Origin: Candidatus Bathyarchaeota archaeon | GTDB taxonomy: Archaea > Thermoproteota > Bathyarchaeia > Bathyarchaeales > Bathycorpusculaceae | DNA: 64,000 nt | Reading direction: 5' to 3' | Assembly: GCA_026014745.1 (NCBI GenBank) | Contig: JAOZHS010000003.1 | Coordinates: forward strand, 228,137 to 292,136 | In this document: positions 23,451-31,602 of the stretch, piece after piece | How positions within the stretch are numbered: position 1 is the stretch's first letter | Layout of the letters: each line of letters starts with the position of its first letter | Translations under genes and position numbers: made by a program | Notes under the pieces: model-generated | What the model saw: only the letters and a program-made list of their open reading frames with translations | The model's database searches: none | Told to the model about the DNA's origin: nothing

Positions 23451-24197
23451 TTACTCAACTTTGATAACGATTTCCGTTTTAAGCTCAGGCATGTTTGACG
23501 CTAATACCAAACCAGTGTATGTTCCAGCAGAAGTTTCTTCAGGGATCATGACGGTTACGGTTGCTTGCAAAGTTTGATTTGGTGGAATTTTAATGGTAAG
23601 AGGCGCAAACGTTACTAAACCAGAAGGTAAACGCTCACCGGCGCTGCTGATGAGGTCTGTGCTGAAAAGCTTGAACTCGTCGGTTTCGGTGTCTTTGCTG
23701 TTTTCAAAAGACATCTCAATTATTGCACTCTGACCTGCCTTTACGGCTTCTGCGGTCAGGGTAGGTTTTTGTTTTTCGGTTTTTACCGGTTTAACAGTTA
23801 TATTTTCCACTCGTGCAACTGTTGAATCAGCAAGGTTTGGTACACTTTTAAGAGTTGCGCCGACTACATCGATGAATATGTCCACTACTTCGTGGGCGTC
23901 GCGTCGGAATCTCTGCATAACTTCGTCAGGTTTCTCAGAGCGGAATTTTTCAATTTGCGGAATCTTGTTTTCAGTTTGACTCGCAATCCTTATGCCCGCC
24001 GCCATTTCTGACTCTAGAATCGAAGCGGCCTGTTGAACAACTTTGGAGCTAGTTTCCGAGAAGCTTTTGTAGGCGCCTAAGAAGTCACCGTAGGTTTTTT
24101 GAGCCATATTTTTGGCAGTTTCACCAATTTTTTCTGCGGCAGGTTGTTGAGACTGAGAGTTATTGGGGTTAGTAGTTGTTTCGTTATCGGTTGACAT
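23451..24197 (-). CDS. helical/Ig-like two-part protein of unknown function (248 aa)
   Basis: No signal peptide. A Gln/Ser/Asn-rich start precedes a long amphipathic helical region at about 20-130 (KIGETAKNMAQKTYGDFLGA, VVQQAASILESEMAAGIRIA) that resembles phasin or coiled-coil scaffolds. An Ig-like beta domain follows (ARVENITVKPVKTE ... IKIPPNQTLQATVTVMIPEE, TYTGLVLASNMPELKTEIVIKVE), like NEW3-type domains. It lies 15 bases downstream of nothing on its strand but directly upstream of the polyprenyl synthase, so the two may be cotranscribed. ATG 24197 is preferred over TTG 24209. Confidence 0.6.
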   Translation of the reverse strand: MSTDNETTTNPNNSQSQQPAAEKIGETAKNMAQKTYGDFLGAYKSFSETSSKVVQQAASILESEMAAGIRIASQTENKIPQIEKFRSEKPDEVMQRFRRDAHEVVDIFIDVVGATLKSVPNLADSTVARVENITVKPVKTEKQKPTLTAEAVKAGQSAIIEMSFENSKDTETDEFKLFSTDLISSAGERLPSGLVTFAPLTIKIPPNQTLQATVTVMIPEETSAGTYTGLVLASNMPELKTEIVIKVE

Positions 24198-24295
24198 ACG
24201 GTACACCAATCAATTTAACGCTGGATTTCTATCGGGCTACTGTGTATTTAATTTTTTTGTAGGCGCTAAAACAGACGAAAATGCTGGCGGATTGC

Positions 24296-25078
24296 TTAGC
24301 AGGGGGTTAGATTACAGTTATCACAGTCACCAGTGCCAGGACAATGCGGATGCAAGCGATTTGGAGGAATCTTTGCTTGAATTACCACACAATACCTTCG
24401 ACGGCGAAGCCAAAGAAACAACAAAATAAACGGCAATAGCAGAGGAATACCTAGGAGAAAGAGGATATTAAAGTCAGGATGGTCTGTTGGAATTTGAACA
24501 GTCTGTGTGTAAGTGGCTGCGCCAATGTTGCTTGTGACTGTCAGCGCGACTTTATACTCGCCTCCTGCGGTGTACGTGTGACTGGCGATTTTGTTGGTGC
24601 CAGTGGCGCCGTCGCCGAAATCCCAAGCGTAACTTATTATTGTTCCAGTGCTGGTACTTTTTGAACCGTCAAAGTTGACAGTCTCATTAACTATGGGTTG
24701 GTCAGGCGCATAAGTGAAGAATGCTTGGGTGTGACCGTAGAGTAACGTAAAAGAGGTATTGCTTATAACTCGCACGGTTTGGGGGCTATTCATGGGGAAA
24801 CAAGGGGCTTCAGCAGTTACAAGGTACATTCCTTCGGTAATGTTGATGAAGACTGCTGTGCCATCATGAGCAGTTGTTTCTGTTCGGTTTTGTTGTCCAA
24901 TTATTGATACGGTGGCGCCTGAAACGGCGCTATAACTTGAGCCATCAAGCACCGTGACGGTTAAATTCCCATAAGCCGGAGCCGCACTTACACTACCAAC
25001 CGCAGAGAACCACAGAATTAAAACTACCACTAAGAATGCAAGTGTAATTAGAACCATGCGTGCTTTGCTCATTTTCAC
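24296..25078 (-). CDS. PKD-domain surface protein with cytoplasmic Cys-rich tail
   Basis: The signal peptide (MVLITLAFLVVVLILWFSAV) is followed by a carboxypeptidase-regulatory-like domain (NLTVTVLDGSSYSAVSGATV, AEAPCFP), then a PKD domain with AWDFGDGATGTNKIASHTYT. A C-terminal helix (LLGIPLLLPFILLFLWL) with RRRRYC comes next, then a 30-residue tail with four spaced cysteines (CPGTGDCDNCNLTPC). The tail would lie inside the cell by the positive-inside rule and may bind metal. GTG 25078 or ATG 25072 is the start. Confidence 0.75.
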   Translation of the reverse strand: MKMSKARMVLITLAFLVVVLILWFSAVGSVSAAPAYGNLTVTVLDGSSYSAVSGATVSIIGQQNRTETTAHDGTAVFINITEGMYLVTAEAPCFPMNSPQTVRVISNTSFTLLYGHTQAFFTYAPDQPIVNETVNFDGSKSTSTGTIISYAWDFGDGATGTNKIASHTYTAGGEYKVALTVTSNIGAATYTQTVQIPTDHPDFNILFLLGIPLLLPFILLFLWLRRRRYCVVIQAKIPPNRLHPHCPGTGDCDNCNLTPC

Positions 25079-25149
25079 GGTAGCTCATCCAGCTTGTTAA
25101 TCTGCATCTTAAGCGCCTACAGGTTATAAAATAATGGGTACAGAACAGA

Positions 25150-25392
25150 TTATTTTTGGCGTTTCTTAAAAAGCGCGAAAGCGCCTAAGCAGGCAACCAT
25201 CGCAACTAATCCGCCGCCCATGTCGTATTCGGGGGCATTGAAGAAGATTTTGTCTGAGTAGGTTATGATGGTGCTGGTACTGTCGACTTGTGAGGGGTCC
25301 TTGTCGTTAGTTAGAGCGTTTTGGGCAACAAAAAAGGATATCACAATTAGACCTAAGAGTGCAAGCAATAAGAGGGGTTTGAGTTGTTGCAC
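25150..25392 (-). CDS. small secreted protein with PEY-type C-terminal sorting tail (80 aa)
   Basis: An N-terminal signal anchor (LLLLALLGLIVISFFVA), a ~25-residue outer segment and the C-terminus PEYDMGGGLVAMVACLGAFA followed by LFKKRQK. The Pro-Glu-Tyr, hydrophobic helix and basic end imitate the tripartite signals (PEF/PGF-CTERM) recognised by archaeosortases. No sortase gene is in the window. A similar tail ends the protein at 26132-27034. Confidence 0.6.
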   Translation of the reverse strand: MQQLKPLLLLALLGLIVISFFVAQNALTNDKDPSQVDSTSTIITYSDKIFFNAPEYDMGGGLVAMVACLGAFALFKKRQK

Positions 25393-25572
25393 CTTTTGTG
25401 TTCTCCTTTCAATGCCTTCTCAGCATGTAAGTGGTATATATGTTTAATTCTGGGAGGGCATCCGCTTTAGAACGGGATTGGGCGTTGTTTAAGAAATAAA
25501 ATTAAGTGTAGTTCAGCAAAGTCAAAACGGTATTATTATTTTCGCGTCTTTGTGCCTTGTTGAGGTGAACTC

Positions 25573-26019
25573 ATGAAATCGAAAAAATACATTGTACTAT
25601 TTTTGACCATAGCGATGGTGGGGACCCTTCTTGCCGCGACCTCTTATGCTGCACTTAGTTCAAGTAAAACATTTCCAGCATCAGGACGCATTGTTAGCGT
25701 AAACGTTGGCGTCTATACCGACAGTGCATGTACCCAGCAGGCTACGGCTATTGATTGGGGAAGCCTTGAACCGGGAGAAAATAAAACCGTAACATTATAC
25801 ATCAAAAACACTGGTAACAGCCCGGTAACGCTTGGCATGACAACAAACACTTGGTCACCTTCTGACGCGACCCAATCCATATCAATATCTTGGAACCGCA
25901 ACGGCGCAGTTCTAGCAGCAGGTGCAGTAGTGAGTGCTAATGTACAATTAACCATTTCACCAACCACAACACTAAGCGACTTCAGCTTTAACATTGTAAT
26001 AACTGGAAGTAGAAGCTAA
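25573..26019 (+). CDS. secreted TasA/camelysin-like protein, paralogue 2
   Basis: 148 residues, the same layout as 20810-21322 without the Ser/Pro-rich linker. A signal peptide (YIVLFLTIAMVGTLLAATSYAAL) is followed by VGVYTDSACTQQATAIDWG, TVTLYIKNTGNSPVTLGM, TNTWSPSDATQSISISWNRN, VLAAGAVVSANVQLTI and DFSFNIVITGSRS. GAGGTGA lies five bases before the ATG. Two such paralogues about 4 kb apart suggest fibre subunits or a surface coat. Function is inferred from resemblance to TasA/CalY. Confidence 0.7.
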   Translation: MKSKKYIVLFLTIAMVGTLLAATSYAALSSSKTFPASGRIVSVNVGVYTDSACTQQATAIDWGSLEPGENKTVTLYIKNTGNSPVTLGMTTNTWSPSDATQSISISWNRNGAVLAAGAVVSANVQLTISPTTTLSDFSFNIVITGSRS

Positions 26020-26131
26020 AACAAACATCCAAAATTTTTTTCTAAACAATCCCATTTGAGGCGTACAGAAAAAAGAGAAAAAGAAAGAAAAGAGAGAAAA
26101 CGTAGCGTTCTTTATTGGTGCTTGCGGTTGC

Positions 26132-27034
26132 TTAAACGCGTGGCAGGGGCAGATGGTTTCTTGCTTTAAAGATTACGAGACCGGCGAAGCATGCGGAGAG
26201 TGCTAAGAGGGCGCCTAAGGTGTATTCAGGAGTTACAAAGATAGGGGTACCTTGCAACTGTGAATATTTGAAGTGCCCAATTAGGGTGTGTGGCGCGACA
26301 AAGTCTGTCACAACACTTACCCAGGTGCCTGTCTGCGGGTTCCAGTATTGCATTATGCTACCGCTGTTAAAGGCGTCGTTGGTTATGGATACGTCTATGA
26401 GAGTTCCTCCATCAATCAAGTTGGCGTGGACCTTCACGTCAAAAAATAGTCCTGCTACTGAAAGTGTGCCTGTGTTTGCTGGTTGAGTTGTGCCAAAGTA
26501 TGCTGTGGTGACAGTGACTTGGCTGTCGGGTGGGACGGTGTCGCGGTCAAGAAACACTGTGGTGATGACACCGGTGGAGGGCTGGTTTATTGTGACTACG
26601 CCGCTAGAGTCTGGTGTGGCTGTGTCTGATTGTGAAGCTTGGCAGGGTGAGACTATTGTGAATTCCCAGTAGTTGTTTATGTTTAGGATAAGGGGTGCTC
26701 CGTCTGATTCGACGCTTATCCAGATATCGTAGGTTTGGTTGGTTGCTAAGCCTGCAGTGTCCATGACAAAGTCGCCACTTGAAGCAGATTGTACCCAGCT
26801 ATAGCCGGGAACCTCGAGGTCATCAGCAGCTGTTGTTAACCAGATTGTGACTGGCCCAGGCATGTTTGTGACCCAGTGGAGGGTTATGCCTACCCCTTGG
26901 TTGTACTCGGTTTGCTGGTCGATGGGGTAAACGTATCCTGAGGGAGGCGGCGGAGATTTAGCGTAAATGAAGCCTAACGTTGAAGAGACTGCCAGTATCG
27001 CGATTGCAAAAGCAAGCAAAAACTTGTGTTTCAT
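26132..27034 (-). CDS. secreted beta-rich protein with PEYT-type membrane tail
   Basis: 300 residues. The signal peptide (FLLAFAIAILAVSSTLGFIYA) precedes an Ig-like domain (GVGITLHWVTNMPGPVTIWL, YDIWISVESDGAPLI), a Thr/Ser-rich centre with a second beta domain, and the tail TPEYTLGALLALSACFAGLV followed by KARNH. It probably belongs to the envelope. It is convergent with the TasA-like gene. No catalytic motif seen. Confidence 0.65.
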   Translation of the reverse strand: MKHKFLLAFAIAILAVSSTLGFIYAKSPPPPSGYVYPIDQQTEYNQGVGITLHWVTNMPGPVTIWLTTAADDLEVPGYSWVQSASSGDFVMDTAGLATNQTYDIWISVESDGAPLILNINNYWEFTIVSPCQASQSDTATPDSSGVVTINQPSTGVITTVFLDRDTVPPDSQVTVTTAYFGTTQPANTGTLSVAGLFFDVKVHANLIDGGTLIDVSITNDAFNSGSIMQYWNPQTGTWVSVVTDFVAPHTLIGHFKYSQLQGTPIFVTPEYTLGALLALSACFAGLVIFKARNHLPLPRV

Positions 27035-27267
27035 TCAAGTTACTCCTTAAAAATTAGCATATAAAATGAAGCAGGCTGGCGCTTATAAGAATTGCGGAAT
27101 GAAATACAAGCAGTAGCTGCAGGCAACACATTTAGTCAAAAAAAGGATGCAGGTTAACCAAGCAAGCTTACTGTGGCTGTGAAAGGGCTCCAACATCGAT
27201 TTAAAAGAGCCGCCAAGAGTCAGATTATGGTTTTTTGAGCACAAAACAGTTTCTTCGAGGAATACAA

Positions 27268-29121
27268 ATGCAAAATCTCACAATAGAACAAAAACCAGCC
27301 GCCCCTGAAAGCAAAGTTCGGACAGGCGGAGAACTATTCATGCGCATCCTTCAAGAAGACGAGGTCCCATTCGTATTCGGAACTACAGGCGCAGGCATGG
27401 CAGAAATCCAAGACGCCATGGTTATGGTTAAACCGCCCAAATGGATCATGGGCCTCCACGAATTCACCACCGTCAACGCTGCCGCTGGATACGCGCTTGC
27501 TTCAGAAAGCTTAGGTGCAGCCTTAATTGACCGAAACGTTGGAACCCAAAACGCTGCAGGAGCCTTCTACTGCGCCTACATGAACATGGCGCCCATCGCG
27601 GTGTTTGCTTCCAAAAATGTTGCTGGGGTTCCTGTCCCCACGGGCCAAGTTGAATATCACTACATGAATTACGAGGGCACATTGGTAGAGCCTTGGATAA
27701 AATGGAACACCCAAAATGAATCCCTCGAAACCTTAGCCTACGACGTTGTCAAAGCCATCTTTATGGCAACTGCAGAACCATGGGGGACGACTTATCTGAC
27801 TTTGCGGCAGGATTTAATGGCTCAAAAACTCCCTTCAGAGTTTGGTGCAAAACATCTTGAATGCGTTAATCAAACAAGACTACCCCAAAATTCCCCCCGA
27901 CTCCTCGATGATGCAACGGTAAAAAAAATCTACGATGCCATAATGAATTACGCTAACCCCGAAATCGTCGTTTCTCACTTGGGGCGACGAAAAGCAGGGT
28001 ATAGGGCATTACTGGATTTTGCGCACATTTTTGGGTTGCCCGTTAGGGATTTTAGGGCTTTTCTAAACTTCCCCATCACCGACGCGTTGCATGTCGGTTT
28101 CCCGTTTCTAACGCAGCCACCCTGCTTGATGCCTGATGTTGATCTCGCGGTGACGTTGGAGTTGGGGTTGTTGCCTCATCAACGGTTTGGGGATGCAGAC
28201 GCCATAGACTTAACAAGCGATTTATTGCATCGGCAGGATGTGCCCGGCGGAGGTGAATATGGCTCTACACTTTTCCCCGCTGTTGTTCGAGGCGTTTGTG
28301 ACGTAGCGCCTACATTGGACAAGATTACTGAGTATGCTCAAAAAAACATGACTTTAAAACAGAAGGAACTTGTGGCTGAAAGAGCCGAGAGAGCCGCTCA
28401 AGAGCACAACCGCATTTTTGGGGCTGCCCGTCGAAAAGCCAAGCAGAGCTATGACCAGGGCAAACTTGACGCCTCCTCGGTAGGATATGTCCTCAACGAG
28501 AAGTGGCCGTGTGATGGCATATGGGTTGATGGCTCCATAACCCCGCGGAATACACTTTTGCAGCTAGTGGAACTCAAAGATGCAGGCACCTACTTCTCTA
28601 ACCCCAGCTTTCACCTTGGAGCCGTTGTGGGGATGGCGTATGGGGCTGCGTTAGGGTCCAGAAAATATGTTGACGTTGAAGACCACGGGAACTATCTGAT
28701 AGGAAAATTAAGTCATCAAGATAGGGCACCTCACCCCGTGATTTGCACCACTGGCGATGGGGATGCCATTTTTGGGAATTTGCCCTCAGCGCTGTGGACG
28801 TGCAGCCACTACGGTTTGGGTGTGCTTTATGTGATTTTGAACAATGCCTGTTGGGGAGTTGAGTGGTCACCGATAGAGAAAGCAACGGAGCATTGGGCAA
28901 AAAATGCGCATGATTTTGAGTTTTTGGATTTAGAAAGGCCCCAAATTGACTACACCGCCATGGCAGCCGCATTTTCGGTGCTGGGTTGCAGAGTTGAGAC
29001 GCCCCAGCAGTTTGAGTATGCCTTAGAGGAAGGCATTGCGATGGCATGCAAAAACAAGCCAATGGTCATTGATGTGATGTTAGATAAGCCCACGGGTCCC
29101 GAGCATTCAGTGGTACCATAG
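27268..29121 (+). CDS. thiamine-diphosphate-dependent enzyme (acetolactate synthase-like family)
   Basis: 617 residues. The N-terminal PYR domain has VPFVFGTTGAGMAEIQDAM and MGLHEFTTVNAAAGYALAS, with the catalytic Glu after His. A middle domain follows, and the C-terminal PP domain has TTGDGDAIFGNLPSAL and VLYVILNNACWG (GDG-x24-NN TPP motif). No other acetolactate synthase gene is nearby, so the substrate is unknown. It may be a 2-hydroxyacyl lyase, decarboxylase or carboligase. ATG 27268 has GAGG upstream and is preferred to TTG 27235. Confidence 0.8.
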   Translation: MQNLTIEQKPAAPESKVRTGGELFMRILQEDEVPFVFGTTGAGMAEIQDAMVMVKPPKWIMGLHEFTTVNAAAGYALASESLGAALIDRNVGTQNAAGAFYCAYMNMAPIAVFASKNVAGVPVPTGQVEYHYMNYEGTLVEPWIKWNTQNESLETLAYDVVKAIFMATAEPWGTTYLTLRQDLMAQKLPSEFGAKHLECVNQTRLPQNSPRLLDDATVKKIYDAIMNYANPEIVVSHLGRRKAGYRALLDFAHIFGLPVRDFRAFLNFPITDALHVGFPFLTQPPCLMPDVDLAVTLELGLLPHQRFGDADAIDLTSDLLHRQDVPGGGEYGSTLFPAVVRGVCDVAPTLDKITEYAQKNMTLKQKELVAERAERAAQEHNRIFGAARRKAKQSYDQGKLDASSVGYVLNEKWPCDGIWVDGSITPRNTLLQLVELKDAGTYFSNPSFHLGAVVGMAYGAALGSRKYVDVEDHGNYLIGKLSHQDRAPHPVICTTGDGDAIFGNLPSALWTCSHYGLGVLYVILNNACWGVEWSPIEKATEHWAKNAHDFEFLDLERPQIDYTAMAAAFSVLGCRVETPQQFEYALEEGIAMACKNKPMVIDVMLDKPTGPEHSVVP

Positions 29122-29128
29122 GGGTTAG

Positions 29129-29632
29129 TCAGTGTGCTGACGTTGACGGTTTGGGTGTCCACTCGGTTAAGTCTAACGTTAAAAATAGCCTATCCAAACC
29201 GGGTCCATACTCGTCTTTGCGAAATTCAACGAATTTAAAACCGAACCGCTCAGAATAAAGGCGCAATGCCCGCTCATTATTTGGGTCAACCGTTAAACCC
29301 ACCTTTGCGACGCCGCCCATTTTGAGCTGAAGCAGCGACTCAAACAGAAGATAATAGCCGTAGCCTTTGCCTTGGCTCTCTTTTTCTATGGCAAGTTCAG
29401 CCAAATAGACAAGCGGCTCATCCCACGACTTCAAATAAATGGCAAATCCTTTCAGGGAACCTTGAGCGTAAACGCCAAAGACGTTTCCCATGTGCAGATA
29501 AGGCACTAAAATCCAGCTGTTGAGGAGATTTTTGCTAAAGGCAGTTTGGTCGATTTTGAGTAAGTCCTCGATGTGCTGTTTGTCTTTTATCCGCTTAACC
29601 GAAAGGTCAACATGATTGGGTTTCTGCGCCAT
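29129..29632 (-). CDS. GNAT family N-acetyltransferase
   Basis: 167 residues with the GNAT acetyl-CoA signature ESQGKGYGYYLLFESLLQLK (Q-x-x-G-x-G/A) preceded by LAELAIEKE. LTVDPNNERALRLYSERFGFKFV is the typical motif B end. The acceptor substrate is unknown. It is convergent with the TPP enzyme and divergent from rubrerythrin across a 263-bp gap that holds a perfect 10-bp hairpin. Confidence 0.85.
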   Translation of the reverse strand: MAQKPNHVDLSVKRIKDKQHIEDLLKIDQTAFSKNLLNSWILVPYLHMGNVFGVYAQGSLKGFAIYLKSWDEPLVYLAELAIEKESQGKGYGYYLLFESLLQLKMGGVAKVGLTVDPNNERALRLYSERFGFKFVEFRKDEYGPGLDRLFLTLDLTEWTPKPSTSAH

Positions 29633-29690
29633 ATTATGCCTCAGTGCCGTCCGAGTAACTCTGAGTTTTCATCCCGTTAAGTCAACCTAA

Positions 29691-29725
29691 TGCCTTCTCT
29701 TCATCCGGCACCCATAGAGAAGGCA
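29691..29725. promoter_or_regulatory. perfect 10-bp inverted repeat between GNAT and rubrerythrin genes
   Basis: TGCCTTCTCT (29691-29700) and AGAGAAGGCA (29716-29725) are exact inverted repeats around a 15-base loop. It lies 60 bp upstream of the GNAT start and 170 bp upstream of rubrerythrin. It could be an operator for a dimeric regulator or a stem-loop in a leader. The rest of the 29633-29895 gap shows no gene. Confidence 0.4.
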
Positions 29726-29895
29726 ACAGCCAATAAAAGCATTAATGCCAACCGCCCTCTATAGCGACGCCTATTTCTTACCTGTTTAAAAAAGGGAAGG
29801 GGTAGTCCAATGAGTCGTCAGAGGACAGATCGTTAGGTTTTGGGGAAATTTTTTTATCTTCCAGCCCTGAATAGTTGGAGTAGGAGTTTGACATT

Positions 29896-30468
29896 ATGGA
29901 TTTTATTGGAAGCCAAACCGAAAAGAACCTCTTAGCATCATTCGCAGGTGAAGGTCAAGCACGTAACCGCTACACTTTTTTCGCCAGCGTAGCCAAAAAA
30001 GAAGGCTATGAGCAGATAGCCGCAATTTTTGAGGAAACCGCAGCCAACGAGAAAGAACACTCGGAACTTTTCTTTAAACACCTCAAAGGCGGCATGGTTG
30101 AAATAACCGCCGCCTATCCCGCGGGCGTCATCTCAACAACCCTCGACAACCTAAAAGAAGCCGCGGAAGGCGAAAAACTGGAATGGACCAGCCTCTATCC
30201 AAGCTTTGCTGACATCGCAGAGAAAGAGGGCTTCAAAGATGTCGCGTCGACTTTTCGGATGGTAGCAAAAGCAGAAGCCTACCATGAACGCAGATACAGC
30301 AAACTAATCCAAAACATCACCGAGGGCAAAGTCTTCAAAAAAGACGCGCCGATTAAGTGGAAATGCAGAAACTGCGGCATGGTCGTAGAAGGAACCTCTG
30401 CACCTGATAAGTGCCCCACCTGCGCGCATCCTAAAGCATATTTTGAAGTCTGGACCGAACCCTACTAA
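29896..30468 (+). CDS. rbr: rubrerythrin
   Basis: Non-haem diiron peroxidase that detoxifies hydrogen peroxide in anaerobes. The ferritin-like four-helix domain carries the iron ligands in FAGEGQARNRY, AANEKEHSELFF and AEAYHERRYSKL. The C-terminal rubredoxin-like domain has KCRNCGMVV and DKCPTCAHP. 190 residues is normal length. Monocistronic. Confidence 0.95.
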   Translation: MDFIGSQTEKNLLASFAGEGQARNRYTFFASVAKKEGYEQIAAIFEETAANEKEHSELFFKHLKGGMVEITAAYPAGVISTTLDNLKEAAEGEKLEWTSLYPSFADIAEKEGFKDVASTFRMVAKAEAYHERRYSKLIQNITEGKVFKKDAPIKWKCRNCGMVVEGTSAPDKCPTCAHPKAYFEVWTEPY

Positions 30469-30492
30469 CCAGACCCCCTTTCCTTATTCTTT

Positions 30493-30996
30493 TTAGACTA
30501 TGTATTTGCCTGTTTTTTCAAAGTCTCGCACAATCTCCATCACCCTCTTTGGCGTATTGTAGGGACCTAACGGGACATCTTTGAGAAGCACCCAAGGGGT
30601 TTTGCGTGCAACAACCGTAGCCAAATGAGTTTCCCCAAAACACTTAGACGCCACCAAAACCACCTGTTGGCGCACCTCAATCTCAGACATCTCACCCAAC
30701 GCATGCAGATACTCATGCAACAGCAGATTGTAAATGAGTGCGTTAACTGTGGCTTTATCGCAAAGCGCGGCTTCAACGATGTCTATGAGGGCGCGGTTTA
30801 GTACGATGTTGTTGGTGCCCACGGGATAGTAGGCGCCTAGTTGCAGGGGCAAATCATCCAAAAAAAGCATCATGCCGTCGCGCTGTTTGCCCATGGCGGC
30901 TTGGACGGTTTGTTTGACTATTTTCCAGACCTGTGCATAATTTTTTGCATGATCCAAATCGACGCTGAAACCCGGGGCTGTGGTGGAGTTGTTCAA
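30493..30996 (-). CDS. HEXXH-containing putative metallopeptidase (167 aa)
   Basis: LLHEYLHALGEMSEIEV contains HEYLH, with Glu after a further 5 residues, which fits zincin-type active sites. The rest is not recognised. A small protease, or a catalytically inert relative, is possible. It is convergent with rubrerythrin and cytoplasmic (no signal). Confidence 0.6.
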   Translation of the reverse strand: MNNSTTAPGFSVDLDHAKNYAQVWKIVKQTVQAAMGKQRDGMMLFLDDLPLQLGAYYPVGTNNIVLNRALIDIVEAALCDKATVNALIYNLLLHEYLHALGEMSEIEVRQQVVLVASKCFGETHLATVVARKTPWVLLKDVPLGPYNTPKRVMEIVRDFEKTGKYIV

Positions 30997-31121
30997 AACT
31001 TGTGCCTCAAAGAGGAAAAGATGTTCAAACCTTTAAGGGTTGCATAAAACGGGGCTAAGTCCTTGATAAACGTAAAATTGATAAAGAACGTGTGCTTTTC
31101 TCATAGAAGATAAGGTGAAAA

Positions 31122-31547
31122 ATGGAAATGACAACCAATTCCCTCGTAAAAGACATCATGACTAAAGATGTTAAAACCGTAACCAACAACACCGTAATGC
31201 AAGAAGTAGTCGAAATCATGAACAAATACGACAAAGACGCAATTCTAGTTATCCAAAGCGGCAAACCAACAGGCATCATCACCGTAAAAGACGTGCTAAT
31301 CCGCGCCGTCGAAGCAAACGTTCCAATGAAAACCGTCATCGCAAGAATGGTCTACACCAACCCCCTAGTAGTCATCGAAGAATCCGCAACAATCGAAGAA
31401 GCAGCCAAACTCATGAAAAACTGGAACATCAAACACTTACCCGTTGTCGATAAGGCAGGCGCCCTCCTCGGCATGGTTGATGACCGCCAAATCGTTTACG
31501 CTGACCCCAAACTGATGTCGATTATGGATTATTGCCGCCGAAAGTAG
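31122..31547 (+). CDS. CBS-domain pair protein (141 aa)
   Basis: Two tandem CBS motifs: VKDIMTKDVKTVTNNTVMQE with PTGIITVKDVLI, and YTNPLVVIEESATIEEAAKL with KHLPVVDKAGALLGMVDDRQ. The Bateman module binds adenine nucleotides and regulates partner proteins. AAGGTG lies four bases before the ATG. Followed by a T-rich stretch 31557-31570, possibly a terminator. Confidence 0.9.
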   Translation: MEMTTNSLVKDIMTKDVKTVTNNTVMQEVVEIMNKYDKDAILVIQSGKPTGIITVKDVLIRAVEANVPMKTVIARMVYTNPLVVIEESATIEEAAKLMKNWNIKHLPVVDKAGALLGMVDDRQIVYADPKLMSIMDYCRRK

Positions 31548-31602
31548 TGCGGCATAAAATTTTTTATTTTTTCCAATAAATAAAACAAAAAAATAGGGTG
31601 GC

